64,000 nucleotides of DNA, from assembly GCA_011503125.2 (NCBI GenBank), contig WWBZ02000001.1:434001-498000 (forward strand), read 5' to 3'. The translations under genes were made by a program, and so were the position numbers. Below the pieces are notes generated by a model that saw only the letters and a list, made by a program, of their open reading frames with translations, had not been told where the DNA came from and made no database searches. Shown here one piece after another: positions 31,857 through 43,404 of the stretch (the stretch's first letter is position 1; every line of letters begins with the position of its first letter). The DNA is from Botryosphaeria dothidea. Lineage: Eukaryota; Ascomycota; Dothideomycetes; Botryosphaeriales; Botryosphaeriaceae.

Positions 31857-33601
31857 ATGTCTTCTCCGAAACTACGATGCTATCACAAATGGTCTTGGTT
31901 CGAACCAGAACAAACGAGGGCAGAGAAGAAACTTCTCATCAAACAAGATCTGATGATCCTAGTGTTTGGGTGTCTCACCTTCTTCACCAAAGTTAGCATC
32001 CCTTTTTCTACTCAGTATATCGTATAACTTACAATTTCCGCCCTCAGTTTCTCGATCTTCAAGCCTTCCAGAACGCCTATGTTACGGGGATGAAAGAGGA
32101 GATTGGCTTGAAGGGAAATGATCTCCAATACACCACCGGCGTTTTCCAGGCTGGCTATTGCGCCATGATGATACCAGCCAATATCTTGCTCACGCGTGTG
32201 CCGTAGGTCGTTCTTGCCCTGGACAGTCAACATCTGATATGAACTAATTTTACTTTTCAACAATTGAGACCCAATGTGTTCATCCCTCTCTTCGAAATCA
32301 TCTGGGGTTCTCTTAACCTTGCGACCGCCTTTATATCTACGATCACCCACGTCTATGCCATCCGCTTCCTGAGCGGTGTTTTCGAATGCGTCGCATACCC
32401 TGGCATTGTTTACTGCATCGGATGTTGGTATAAGAGATCAGAAATATCACGGCGCTTAGCCCTGTTCTTCATTACTGGCCCTCTGGGCACCATGTTTGCG
32501 GGATATTTCCAGTCGGCTTGCTACACGAATTTGAATGGCATCTATGGCCTGGCTGGATGGCGATGGCTTTTTATCGTGTAACCGACCCCACATCACCCTT
32601 CGCCCAAGTTCCATTTCAATATCCTAATTCAGATATAGGTGCGGGTCCATTACGGTTCCGGTCGCGCTTCTTGGTGTATTCACATTTCCAGCACGTCCAG
32701 ACTCCCGTCAACCAAGCAGAATTCTCCGGACAGATGAGATCGAGCTTGCTCGTGCCCGTCTTTCTCTCGATGGTAATGAACCACCGAAGGTCAAGCTGAC
32801 CAAGGATGTTCTCACTGGTATATTTAAACACTGGCGGTGGTATTCTTTCGTCCTGCTTAATATTGTGTTCAACCAATCAATGATTACTAATGGCCAACCC
32901 TACAGCCTCTACCTGAAGGCTCATTCCGACATCTACTCGCAAAGCCAAATCAATACTTTGCCTACCGGCCAGAGCGCTATATCTATTTTCTCAGCGTTGG
33001 TGTGCTCCTTTTGGGCCGATGCAACAGGGGTCAGGTGGATCCCGTCTCTTACTGTAGCTCTTTGTGTCATGTTTGGTAGTATCTGCATGGCTATCTGGAA
33101 CATACCTATCAGATTGAAACTCTTTTCTTTTTATATTTGCGGCGTAGGGAATGCCCTAAACCCTCTCTTTATGAGTTGGGCATCGGAGACAGTAAGTTCA
33201 ATTTTTCTGCATAAGAAAGCGGTATCGCTAATGAAATTTATGCGTAGACAATTAGCTCGGCGGAGGAGCGAACTATTGTTGTTGCAAGCATGAATGCTTT
33301 TGGCCAAGCGCTTCTGGCTGGCCTTAATATCGTCACCTTCCCTACGCCAGAAGCTCCCAGATTCAAGGTACGAATGTTGACTTGAATCCGTACTTGATCT
33401 GTTCTGACGAAATCATGATCCTAGTTCGGCTGGTTTTGGGTCATGGCGAACAACATAGCTCAGGTCTTACTGGTGCTTACGATCGCGTTCCTTCACAGCC
33501 GCCAGAAACGAAAAGACGCTCGAATTATTATGGGCGTGTCTCTTGGTAATTCTGATGGGGAGGGCGCCGGAGAGACTCAAAGTGCCTTGCCTAAGAAATA
33601 A
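31857..33601 (+). CDS. MFS transporter, Dal5/allantoate-permease (anion:cation symporter) family (482 aa)
   Basis: Join 31857..31991, 32048..32202, 32269..32577, 32639..33191, 33248..33367, 33425..33601; six exons, all phases consistent. Plasma-membrane transporter of small organic anions or vitamins (family substrates include allantoate, nicotinate, biotin precursors and pantothenate). Seen: a charged N-terminus ending EKKLLIKQDLMILVFGCLTFF, then FLDLQAFQNAYVTGMKEEIGL, YTTGVFQAGYCAMMIPANILL, RPNVFIPLFEIIWGSLNLATA, RFLSGVFECVAYPGIVYCIG, the central WRWLF segment, LTGIFKHWRWYSFVLL and SSAEERTIVVASMNAFGQAL. Length is normal. The exon 4 start is 32639 or 32633. It is the only undamaged gene between 29.9 and 36.5 kb. 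Confidence 0.88.
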
Positions 33602-33736
33602 GTAACCATCACTCTTTGATTCTACTTCCAAGACACCATGCTTGGATACATCGATTACGATAAAGATGTATAACCCAGACTAATGTATGATGCTCGCCGC
33701 CATACATATGACTGCTCTCCTTCACTGCTGGGTACT

Positions 33737-34072
33737 TCATTTGAATTTTATCCCCTTCGTCTTCCTTGGATGCAACCGTTGAAATCTCATAGCTTTCGTG
33801 GCACAAGCTCGATCTTTCACGTTGCGCAGATGTAAAAGTGAGAGTTGAGGAGATGAGATGCTCAAAGAGCGAATGAAATCCTGCCGAAAACTGAGAACGG
33901 CAACCTTGATCGCGATATCTGGAGTGCTCTTGACCAAACGCTCGAGGTTCCTGAAGAACTCCTGCCATTCTGCTCCTATAGTTTCCCTGCTGTAGCGAAG
34001 GATTTCCATGTCAATAACGAAGTAGACCTCTGAGAGGCCAGTCAGGCCTTCTCTTAAGATCTCGAGTCAGTC
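33737..34072 (-). pseudogene. STAND/NACHT-type protein fragment (relic)
   Basis: A minus-strand stretch reads ILREGLTGLSEVYFVIDMEI then EWQEFFRNLERLVKSTPDIA and IKVAVLSF. The hydrophobic FVID strand, acidic turn and following helix resemble the second-strand region of fungal STAND NTPases. The upstream codon before LEILREG is TGA where relatives tend to have Trp. There is no P-loop or start nearby, so this can only be a fragment. The family assignment is tentative. Confidence 0.35.
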
Positions 34073-35283
34073 CGATTCCACCCTGGCACTCTCGACTCGT
34101 GGGGCATTGAAGTTTTCTGAGACATGCCCAACCATGCGTTTGTTGTTGAACAGGATGACTATTCAAGTCATCTGCTTCAGCAGGTTTATAGTTCTTCCTT
34201 CATTCACTTCCATTGGTTTACGCCCAACTAACGCCCAGATGGCAGGCTTCTTTACAGCTTCCATAAGCAAGGTAGCGGGGAGTGGCGGAAAGTACTCTGA
34301 CAATGGAGTGTTTGGGGGCATTGGCCCAGGGATAAAACAGACCAAAAAATACCAGTCTTGTGCTGGTCGCCAGTACGTACACCGCTATTTCCCTATTATC
34401 TTGATCTGATTGTTGGCTTTCATGCCACATAGAAAAAGAATGACAAGCCACACTAGATCAAAAAACCACTCGTAACAGCCGACATACGAGGATATGACAA
34501 TATTTCCAAAATCAACCCTTAATGGATGTCAACCACTTTGAATACGTTCAAAGACAACTGGACGGCATCTTATGAGAGAATGGATTCTGCGCCTTGCATA
34601 GCAGGCTTGACTGGAAGAACCCCACATATGCGGTATCCTAAACGTGACCACACGACTGTTTTCTCATATCGAGTTTGCGTCTTGCGACAAGCCGACCCAC
34701 CTTCTTGACCTCGTCATCGTTGGACGATCCAGACCCTCCATCAAAGCAACGACTCCGCTTTTCACTGATCAACGTGATCATTGGAGTAGCAACATACGCT
34801 GCACACTAATCCTTCCCGGGCACATCACACAGCACGCAGCAAGTGCTTGCAGCTACCAGTTCCTGCATCTGCTTCTCAACGTATGTTTTCGTTTGCTATA
34901 TGAAACGAAGCAGATACGACGTAAACCACTCCGTTTTTTATTCATTTGAATTGGCTCTGGCGTCACACCTCAAGTGAGCCTCCCTCCCTCCTGTTGGAAA
35001 TCACGTGTTTTGCATATTGCTTTTGCAACACCAGATAGCTTAGTCACTCACTTACGTATATAAGGAGGGTAGGCCACCTACGCCCTTCTTCCTCATGCCA
35101 ATCATCAATGGATCATCGTTGTTCATCAACAATCCAACAGCAGTACAGTACCAAAAAGATCCCACTTACCCTCTGTTTCGGGCACTGACCGGTACTCGCT
35201 CGCATATGCCCCACCCTAGGGGGTATCTACCACAAAAATCCTCTCAATCTCTGATAATCTGCCGAGTCATATAGCCATTAGAC
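34073..35283. other. Unassigned region containing repeat copy B
   Basis: No gene was recognised. It contains copy B of the transporter leader repeat (35035-35132), but no transporter coding sequence follows it. Confidence 0.5.
35035..35132 (+). repeat. Promoter/leader repeat, copy B (orphan)
   Basis: Imperfect direct copy of 31713-31814; the 36-nt core 35097-35132 differs from copy A at one base. No coding region like the adjacent transporter follows, so it appears to be an orphaned leader left by a duplication and deletion. Confidence 0.8.
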
Positions 35284-35760
35284 CACCACTTCCTCCAAGT
35301 ACTTGTCAAACTTCCTCGAAAGGTTAGTCGAATGCTCCAGACGCTCAACGCTCTGGGTCTTCTTATTAAACTTTGCCAACTGACGGGCTGTAATGATAGC
35401 GTTGCGTATTTAGCGACCATTCATCTGATATCTAGCCAGCTTTTTGACGTTGGCCAGGATTATCCCAAAGCCCATATCTCCGCCAAGTGTATCGAGCCGG
35501 TATGTGAAATTTTCTTAGATCTGTTGGTTTTGCGAGAAAGTAGGGCTGTCGTAATACAGATTTAGTCGGATTCGAGATTTGAAGGCTTCGTTAAAAGTTC
35601 CGACCTGGTTGCTGGTCAGTATGAGGATGCCGTCGTAGTGTTCCATTGTACGCAGGAAAACTGATGTGAGAGCATTACGAGAAAGATCTGATAGTGTACC
35701 CCTGGCAGTAATGCAACCAGTGCACAGCGCCGGATTCGGAGACCAGATCATAGCTACCAT
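35284..35760 (-). pseudogene. AAA+ ATPase C-terminal relic
   Basis: Minus-strand remnant of a fungal AAA+ ATPase. Seen in order: DLSRNALTSVFLRTMEHYDG, ILILTSNQVGTFNEAFKSRI, RLNLYYDSPT, a stop at 35515-35517 where relatives continue IWRNF, then about 90 nt later LANVKKLARYQMNGR, TAA at 35410-35412, IRNAIITARQLAKFNKK, and LSRKFDKYLEEVVV. The family motif is NGRQIRNA, so the TAA replaces the conserved Gln (CAA). Sensor-1 and lid regions are still readable. Walker A and B were not found upstream, so the gene is both truncated and interrupted. Confidence 0.72.
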
Positions 35761-36839
35761 GGGGGGTTAAATTATCCATCCGGATGGCTTTGTCACCAGG
35801 GACATGCAACGCTTACGTCCGGAAGAATGCTTTGAGATCATTGGAAGTCCAGATCTACCTTCCCCTCCCGAGACTACCAGCTACACGCCTATGGAGAGCC
35901 CATGATGCAATGTTCCAAGGTCGAGGAACTGATAAAAAGCGGCAACCTTCTGGCCGTGGAAGTTCTTCCAATAGTGTCAACACGATTCGCGCATGGAGCT
36001 AATACTCTCAAAGCCAGAGCCCACCTGGTGTCCTTCACTAGGAAAGTGTCAGGTCACTTCTTTCCACTTCTCTGCCGCAGAAACCGACCAGACCTGCATG
36101 AGTATAATCGCTGCGAATGCGACGGTCAACGGGCTGCATCATCACGGACCTGGGATGATCCGCAGCAGCATAGGCTCTCTATAGCAGTGATTCTCGATGA
36201 ACTTTGGTGACATTCTGTGATGAACTGTACCTCGCGGACGGTGAAGTGGTGCCGTACGCCCGACCAGTCCATCGGGCCCAATGTGTTATTAACTTCTGCA
36301 ACTTGGTCGAAAAGTCATAGCAACTTGTAGTCTGTGGCATCGGGTCAAGGAGTGCTGAACATTCTTTTTTAAAGATGGTGTGCTGAAGCAGGAGCCTCTC
36401 ATCACGGGAACAACCAGCACTACCACCACACTCACCATCCCGCCAAGCAAATTTCAAAACAAGCATCCCACCAGCCCGGTACTCCCCCACACAGAGATCT
36501 CAACCCTTTGGTCGTAACGTAGCACACGATCATCTTCCAGGGACGCCACCACTCAGCTAGCACGAGCATGCGTTCCTGATATTGTGTGAGAGTCTATGTA
36601 ATGTTCCGTCTCAGAACTTCCTGTCCTTCCCAACCCCCCGCAAAATTACTCCGCGCGAAAAGGATATGTGATGCTAGTGTCACCCATGTACCTCCAATCC
36701 TCTCTCTTCCCCCTCACCAGAACAATTTTCGGGTATCACCACCCCTTTTTCACAAAGAAGAGATCTCATCCCTGCTCTCTCCCAAGTCACTCTCTCTTCA
36801 CATCACCCGCCAAACTGCCTCCACACACCCTCTCTCACA
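35761..36839. other. Unassigned region
   Basis: It may include eroded 5' parts of the AAA+ relic and the 3'UTR of the Far11-like gene. No motif was readable. Confidence 0.4.
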
Positions 36840-39800
36840 TCAATACCCCTGCCACTGCCCCTCGGGCCCACCCCCACCACCACCCTCCCACTGCACGTCC
36901 ACATCCTGCGCGGCGCCATCGCCGCCCTGCCCCCAGAACTGCGCCCCCTCCTCAGCCGCCGCCCACCCCATCTTCTCGAGCTCCCTGCGGAAGAAATCCT
37001 GCTCCTTGTCGAGCACACCGCGCTCGGCGCCGAGGCGCTCCGGGTAGCGCTTGAGGTTGAACCAGTGCGTCAGCGCGCGTAGCGCCTGCTCGAGTGGCAC
37101 GCTCTCGTCGACGTCCGCATCGACGTCCGAGCCCGCCAGCCAGTCATCCCTCAGCTCCGGGCGGCAGTGCAGGTAGACCGCCGTGATGACGCGCATGTTG
37201 CTCTGGCGCCACTTGCGCCCGCAATACGGGACCTGATTCTTGAAGAGCTTGAGCGTGTACAGGCGGAGCTCGCGTTGGGGGATCTTGAGCGACTTGCGCA
37301 GGTACTGCGAGGACTTGTACTGCACGAGCATCAGGTTGCGGTGCGCCTTTTCCTTGCACATCTTCTGCATGATGCGCAGCAGGTTGATGTTGGTGAAGAA
37401 GTTACGCCACGAGAACGACGTGATGGGCTCGAGCGGCAGCTGGCTCAGCGGCATGCCCAGTTCGTCGACTTCGGGTGGCACTGGCATGGTGGAGCCCGTC
37501 TCGGTGAGGGCTTGGTGTTCTTCCGTCGTGAGCATGTCCTCCGAGCGGCGGCGCTTGATGGGTGGGGGTGCGGCTTCGTCGACGGATTCGTCGTCGGCGG
37601 GGGCAGGCTCCTCGTTTGCCGGGTCTTCTTTGGCTCCCTCGCGCGAGTGGGTGCAGCAGAAGGTGAAGAAGTTCAGGTCTTCTCTGTCGCACTTGTAGTT
37701 GATAGCTTTCTCAATCTCCTGCAGCTGGAGGAGCTTGAGAGTCAGAGGAATGTAGTTGGAGTCGACCAACAGCTGGGTCAGATACTCCATTTTCAAGACA
37801 TCTGTCCCACTTAGTCAATTTCTTGAATCTTAGAAAATGGATGGAGAAACTCACGGGACAGCTTGAACCACTTCAGCAGTAGGATGAGGATGCCTGAAGC
37901 GGCCTTGTCTTGAATCTCCTCCATCCTCATTCTGTCCAAGTCTTCTAATGGAATCTTTGAAATATCAGGTAGAGATCCGTTCATGCTGCCGTCAGATTTG
38001 TTCGCGGCATTGCCATTTTGGTTGTCCTGGAAACCACCACCGGACATTGCGCTGGGACTGCTGTTCTGCAGAGCAAGCGTGGCCAGGTGAGAGAGGAATG
38101 TCCTCAGCAGCACAATAACTAACGACTGCAGATGCGGAAGTACGGTGGCCTTTCATACGTCAGTCATGTCCGAGTTTACTGAATTAGCAAAACTCACATA
38201 GAAATTCTCAACCTGATCGAGCTTAGCAGCGACTTTGTCATCAATCTTCTTCTCCTTTTCGAACGAGAGGTTTCCAAGCTTGTTTTCGAGGTCCAATGGA
38301 TCAATGTCTGTGTCATCCGAGCCTGTCCAGCCACGCTCGTATTTCATGAAAAGCACGCGCTCCTCCCACAATTGCTTCATTGACCGCGACGCCCGCATTC
38401 TCTTTGCGAACAGCTCCGCGGCCTCGATGATAGAGGCTGGGATATCGCTTCCTTCCCACTTGCGTCCGACTAGAATGTCTTGAAGATCTGTAGAGCCTTT
38501 TCCGCCGAGGTTGTTGCTGGACGCATCGAGCGGGGGATACAGGAACGGAAACAACTGATTAGTCTGGTAATTCTGCTTCTTGCCACCCTTTCCTCCAGGA
38601 CCAGCAGGTGAGGGGGGAGGAGAAGGAGCGGGTGTTGCGATGTGGACTGGCTGGTGGAGGATGGATGTTCCGGAACCCAAGGCGGAAATCCCAGGGCCAA
38701 AGGAGTTTGCTTCCGAAACTTTGCTAGGGTGGTTCTTCAGCGGTGGGAGAATGGAGTTGTTCTCGGGCTCAAGGGGGAAGAGCGGTTGCGGCGGGTTGTA
38801 CGCTGGATACTTCGAGCTGATCTCCTGGCGGAAGACATGATAGTCGAGTGGTGAAGCTGTGATTATTGGCTGGCCGCGATTATCCGCAGTCTCTTCTTTC
38901 GAATCACGGAAAGTTGACTTCAGCTCTTCCACTTCCTTGAGACCACCAAAATTGACCAACATGGCCTTCCAAGTCAAGAGAAGAATCTGAATTGCGTTAA
39001 TAAAATGCTTGAATGAAACAATATATCGATGCTCACTTTATGTAAGGGGGGTCCAATAGAATCATCCCATCGTAAGCTCGTGATGATCTCGATCATGAAT
39101 ACAACAACGTTGGGGTCCAGATGCGCTGTGTGATCTGTCAGCGATTTATCGAAATACTCTGACCGGAGAAGCTTACTAAGTCTTTCGCGAAGAGACGAAG
39201 GCTGTTCTTCTGTGCGAACAATCTCGTAGAACATGTACATCAAAGTCAGTGAGCACCAAAGCTCTCGTCTGTCAAACTCTCGATCTTCTTGAGGAGCAAT
39301 TTCCTGTTCGACGACGTCGGTAGCACTTGGACCTTGTTAGTGGGGAGGTGGGAGAAGAGGCTGCGGCTGCGAACTCACAATTCACGCAGACAAGCTGCGC
39401 GGGCTACATCATAGATGGGTCGGACGCCGTCACACTCATGAATCATCTGAACTCCATTGCGAATCCAGTCTATTTGCACCTCTGATTTGACGTAATTGGA
39501 AGGCTTGTCAGCTGGAGCGCTAGGCTGGGATTTTGACAGCCCAGCAGTCTCATGCCAACAGCCCAAGGCAATATACACCAAAGCTTCCAAGCTGCGCAAC
39601 CGCATCTCCTTGTCGGACTGCGGCAGGTTGCCAATCAATTTACGGACAAGCTGGTCTCTGAGCGCGGAGTCGGCCTTGACCCAGTCCATCTCGCCCTGCT
39701 CGTATGCGGCCAAGTTTGAGAGAGTTCCATCTTCAAGAGCAACCCACTCCTCCACGAAGGAAGACTGGGCCTTTAGCAGCATGGCCTGCTCCTCCACGCT

Positions 39801-40259
39801 GTATGAAAACCATTCCTCGATTTCGAGTTCGAACGACGCGGCGTCCTCGTATTCAAACGCGTAAGGTGTGGGCTCAACTTTGGGCATGTCGGTGACAAGC
39901 TTCTTCAGCTGCAGCAACGACAGCGAATCGGTAGGCTGGTAACCCGACTCGAAGGGTGGCGCCGGCGGGGCCGGGGGTGGGAGGCGCTGCGGGGCAGGTG
40001 TAGATTTCTCGCGCCGGAGACCGGGTCGTGTAGGCAGGGCCACGCCATCGCCGGAAGCTTGCGGTTTGGTACCGTCGAGGTTCTGCTGGTCGGGTGCATC
40101 GGACGCGGGCATGACGGCCGAGTCTTCGGCGGTCAGGTCTCGCGCGGGATCCTGAGGCAGGGCCATCATTTCGGCCTCGTCCACACCGACAGGCACCTGG
40201 GGGGCGACATCTTCGGCGGGCTCAGCTGAGACGGGAAGCTCGGCAGCGGACGGGTCCAT
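36840..40259 (-). CDS. far11: STRIPAK subunit Far11/STRIP (HAM-2/PRO22-like, 1054 aa)
   Basis: Complement join 36840..37801, 37855..38149, 38198..38986, 39037..39125, 39177..39325, 39379..40259; introns of 53, 48, 50, 51 and 53 nt, all in phase. Core component of the striatin-interacting phosphatase/kinase complex, which in filamentous fungi controls hyphal fusion, sexual development and growth. An N-terminal low-complexity acidic/proline-rich stretch (~100 residues) precedes the N1221-type domain (SLLQLKKLVTDMPKVEPTPY, VYIALGCWHE, WIRNGVQMIHECDGVRP). The C-terminal DUF3402-type domain contains MEYLTQLLVDSNYIPLTLKL, FSWRNFFTNINLLRIMQKM, KIPQRELRLYTLKLFKNQVP and NMRVITAVYLHCRPELRDDW. Length is normal for the family. 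The gene ends with a Gly-rich tail. Confidence 0.93.
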
Positions 40260-42114
40260 TGTGGTACGGTCTTGATCGTGCGGGCGAGAGTCGTGAAGGC
40301 GGTCGCGAGACAGCCACCGCGCTCTTGGAAGCGGGGCTTAGGGCGGCATGTGGACGGGGAGATGCGATTGGGCGGGAGCGGGAGCGCGCGGGCGCAGAGG
40401 AAGGTCGCGCGGGCTTGCGTTCGTGCCTCGGGCGTATGTGTGGGTGGTGTTTGCTGGCTGCTGCTGTCCGACGTGGGACGGCAAGACAACAGCAGCAGCG
40501 GCGCGGAAGCTCGAGCGCGAATCTGGCCGGCCGGCTGCGCACTGACGTCCGAGACCCTGGAACGCAGGCCCAGCATGACTCGCCCTCCGACACCTTCTCT
40601 CCACTGCACCTACCCACCTCAACCTCAACCCTCACCGGCCCCCACGACCACGACACTGCTCGTCGGCTCTCGCCGGCGTGCAGAGTTTTTTCCCCTGTTG
40701 CGCCCCTCTGCCCCTCTCATCTGCGACGACGACCGCCTGCCCAGACCACGGCCGAGTTCTCGAATCCAGCGCCGCGCCTTGCTGACAGCGCATGAGTGGT
40801 GCAGAGCTCTGGCATGCGCTGTTCCTGAGGTGCTTGCTTGGGCGTCGTCATTGGTGACACAGTTGACGAGGCGTCCACAGACGAATGTCGAGAGCTGTGG
40901 GCCGATGTCATCGCCAGGATGCTGTCAGACAGCACTGGCCTGTTGCACCGCCCGATTCCTTGGGCCGTAGAGCCTTACTTGTGTGTAGAAAATCTCCTGG
41001 TGCTGATCGCAGTCGCTTTGGGCGTGGCTGAAGATGGGCATCTGGTGGCTGTCCGCATCCTTCGCCGTACTGACACCTTGAGGGACTTGGGCGTCGCCTG
41101 CCGCAGGCCAAGCCGGCGCCTGCGGTTTTCGTGCAGGCCTCGTTGCGTGCAGAACACACTGCATAGCGAAGCGCCGAATTAGGCTCGCGCAGGGTTTGGC
41201 ATGATGTGCGCTCGTGCAAATGCGCGTGCAGCGTCTGTACAGACTGGACGGTCGGGCGAGGCTTGACCCCGGATCGCCCGCTGGCCTCGTCTGCTTACCC
41301 TGCTCAGCCTTGCCGGCGATCGGCAGCGTGTGATGTTGCTGGCATGAGCTTAGCTAATAACGCTCCAGTTACTGGCTGTTCACGGGATCTGTGTTGGCCG
41401 AACGGCCTCAGGCCGGCGTCCCGCGTGCTGCTCAGGCACATGGCTCCGTGTGGTCGACGCCCTTGCCGTCACTTGCCGTCACCCACTCTCCTCCTCCAAC
41501 ACGCCCAACCTGCCGCAGTCACCGCTCCCGTCTGCCCAGCAAGTTTTGCATCCATGTCGTGCCGTGGCGAAAATCCCGCCGGTCACATCCCTGAGACCGC
41601 AGCAACCACAGCCGAGCCAGTGTGCTCTCCACCTGCGTCCTAGTGGGGACCCGCCGCTCAAGTAAGACCTTGTTGGCCCTCAGCACCACCAGCCAAACAT
41701 CGTCGACCTCCCTCCTCGGCAGTGCTACGGACTTGAGGGACGGACGTCACTGCCACATGGCCCGGTCCTGGGCGCTGCTCCCACGATCCTTGGGCTCCAG
41801 CCCGCACCGCGCAGAGAACTCCACTGCATCCACTTTCACTCTAAGGTCCGATTGACGCCTGCTCCTACGGTCACAATGCCTCAATCAATATTCCAATATG
41901 CTTGGCGTCCCATGATCTGTTTCCGTGTGTTCACTTGGGTAAGATGCAGAATGCATGCCCTCTCTCTTTATAAGTTGCTGCTGTCCTCCGTGATCATGTC
42001 TCTCATTCCAGAGCTCGCCCTCAGTACTCCCTTGCACTCCGAGTATATATCTGCCTTCCTTCTTGACTCATAATTCTTTGGCTGCTCCATCCGCCCATTG
42101 CACATACTCTCACC
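40260..42114. promoter_or_regulatory. Divergent intergenic region far11 / GH43
   Basis: 1.86 kb, GC-rich near far11. Many open frames occur because stop codons are rare at this composition; none has a motif. A TATAA box at 41969-41973 lies about 140 nt upstream of the GH43 start and is a plausible core promoter. Confidence 0.5.
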
Positions 42115-43404
42115 ATGCTGCCATTCCTTCCCGCCCTTGGTGCAACCGCACTACTGTCTATAACCTCACTCGTCACTGCTCTCCCTCTGGAGAAGCGTGT
42201 TGTAAATGGTCCTGTCATCTCATCCAACTTTCCCGATCCGTCCATCATCCACGTCGGCAACACCTGGTACTCTTTCGCCACCAACAACGCAGACAATAGC
42301 GGCATTCACGTCCAGATTGCCAAATCAACCGATTTCACCTCGTGGACGGTGCTGAGCAAGGATGCCCTCCCGAACTTGCCCGGATGGGTTTACACCGCAA
42401 ACCCCGCCGTGTGGGCTCCCGATGTCATCCAGAACGTATGCATGCTCACATCATCCCTGCAACTCGAACAGGCAACATTGCTGACACAACTACTCTTTTA
42501 GGATGCGGGCAAGTTCGTGCTTTACTTCTCCGCCTCTCGCAACGACAAGCTCCATTGCACTGGTGTTGCAACTTCCGATAGCATCGAGGGCCCCTACACC
42601 GCCCGCGCCGACCCCTGGGCCTGCCCGCTCGACCAGGGCGGCGCCATTGACGCCTCAGGCTTCCTTGACTCAGATGGCTCCCGTTACGTGACTTACAAGA
42701 TCGATGTAAGCGCCCGCGCACAAATCTCACTTCAGCCTCGTCCGTCATCAGCCGCGACAATCAATATTCATGCTGACCCCGTCTCGTGTAACAGGGAAAC
42801 GCTATCGGCGGCGGTGGTATTTGCGGCAACACCGAGGATCCGATCCAGCCCACGCCTATCCTGCAGCAAAAGGTTGCTGGCAACGGTATCGACAAGATCG
42901 GTAATGCCTACCAAGTTCTCGGCCGCTCTGCTGCCGACGGTCCGGTCGTCGAGGCCCCCAGCATCGCCAAGCTGCCCGACGGACGTTACGTGCTCTTTTT
43001 CAGCTCGAACTGCTTCTACACGCCTGAATACGACGTCACCTACGCCATCGCAAACAGTAAGTTCCCACCCACCCACTTCTTTTTCCTTGTTCTCGATATT
43101 CGGTACTATCCGGTCGATTCTGACCGGCCGGTTCGATCGGATCGCATTGGCGGCCTGATGATCAAAGATTACCAACGAGTTCACTCACTAACAACGTGCA
43201 GGCGTCTCCGGCCCATACACCAAGTACGGCCCGCTCTTCGTCTCGCAGGGAAAGCACGGCTTCTGGTCGCCCGGTGGAGCCAGCATCGCTGGCGACGCAA
43301 AGCACCTTGTCTTCCACTCTTACAACCCGGGCGGTTCCAACATCCGCTCCATGTACACTGCAACCCTCACCTGGGACGGCAACTTCGCGAACGCGGAGGC
43401 ATAG
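42115..43404 (+). CDS. Secreted glycoside hydrolase family 43 (329 aa)
   Basis: Join 42115..42435, 42502..42705, 42795..43056, 43202..43404; introns of 66, 89 and 145 nt, all in phase. Extracellular five-bladed beta-propeller glycosidase acting on arabinan/xylan-type hemicellulose. Seen: a signal peptide (~1-22) followed by LEKR at 25-28, a Kex2-type site; NFPDPSIIHV with the catalytic base Asp41; WAPDVIQN; a GGAIDASGFLD block (pKa-modulating Asp); VVEAPSIAKLPDGRY with the catalytic acid Glu; and FWSPGGASIAGD. All three acidic catalytic residues of the clan are present. The exact activity (endo-arabinanase, arabinofuranosidase or xylosidase) cannot be fixed. If it releases L-arabinose it would feed the polyol dehydrogenase encoded at 8.5 kb, but the two genes are unlinked by operon or promoter. 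Confidence 0.92.

Noticed and set aside
40270..41200. Several open frames of 100-230 codons in the far11/GH43 intergenic region
   Set aside because: They overlap in many frames on both strands in GC-rich DNA and lack domains, as expected by chance.
43110..43160. ACCGGCCGGT palindrome and nearby CGATCGGATCG in a GH43 intron
   Set aside because: Short GC-rich palindromes within a normal 145-nt intron; no sign of function.
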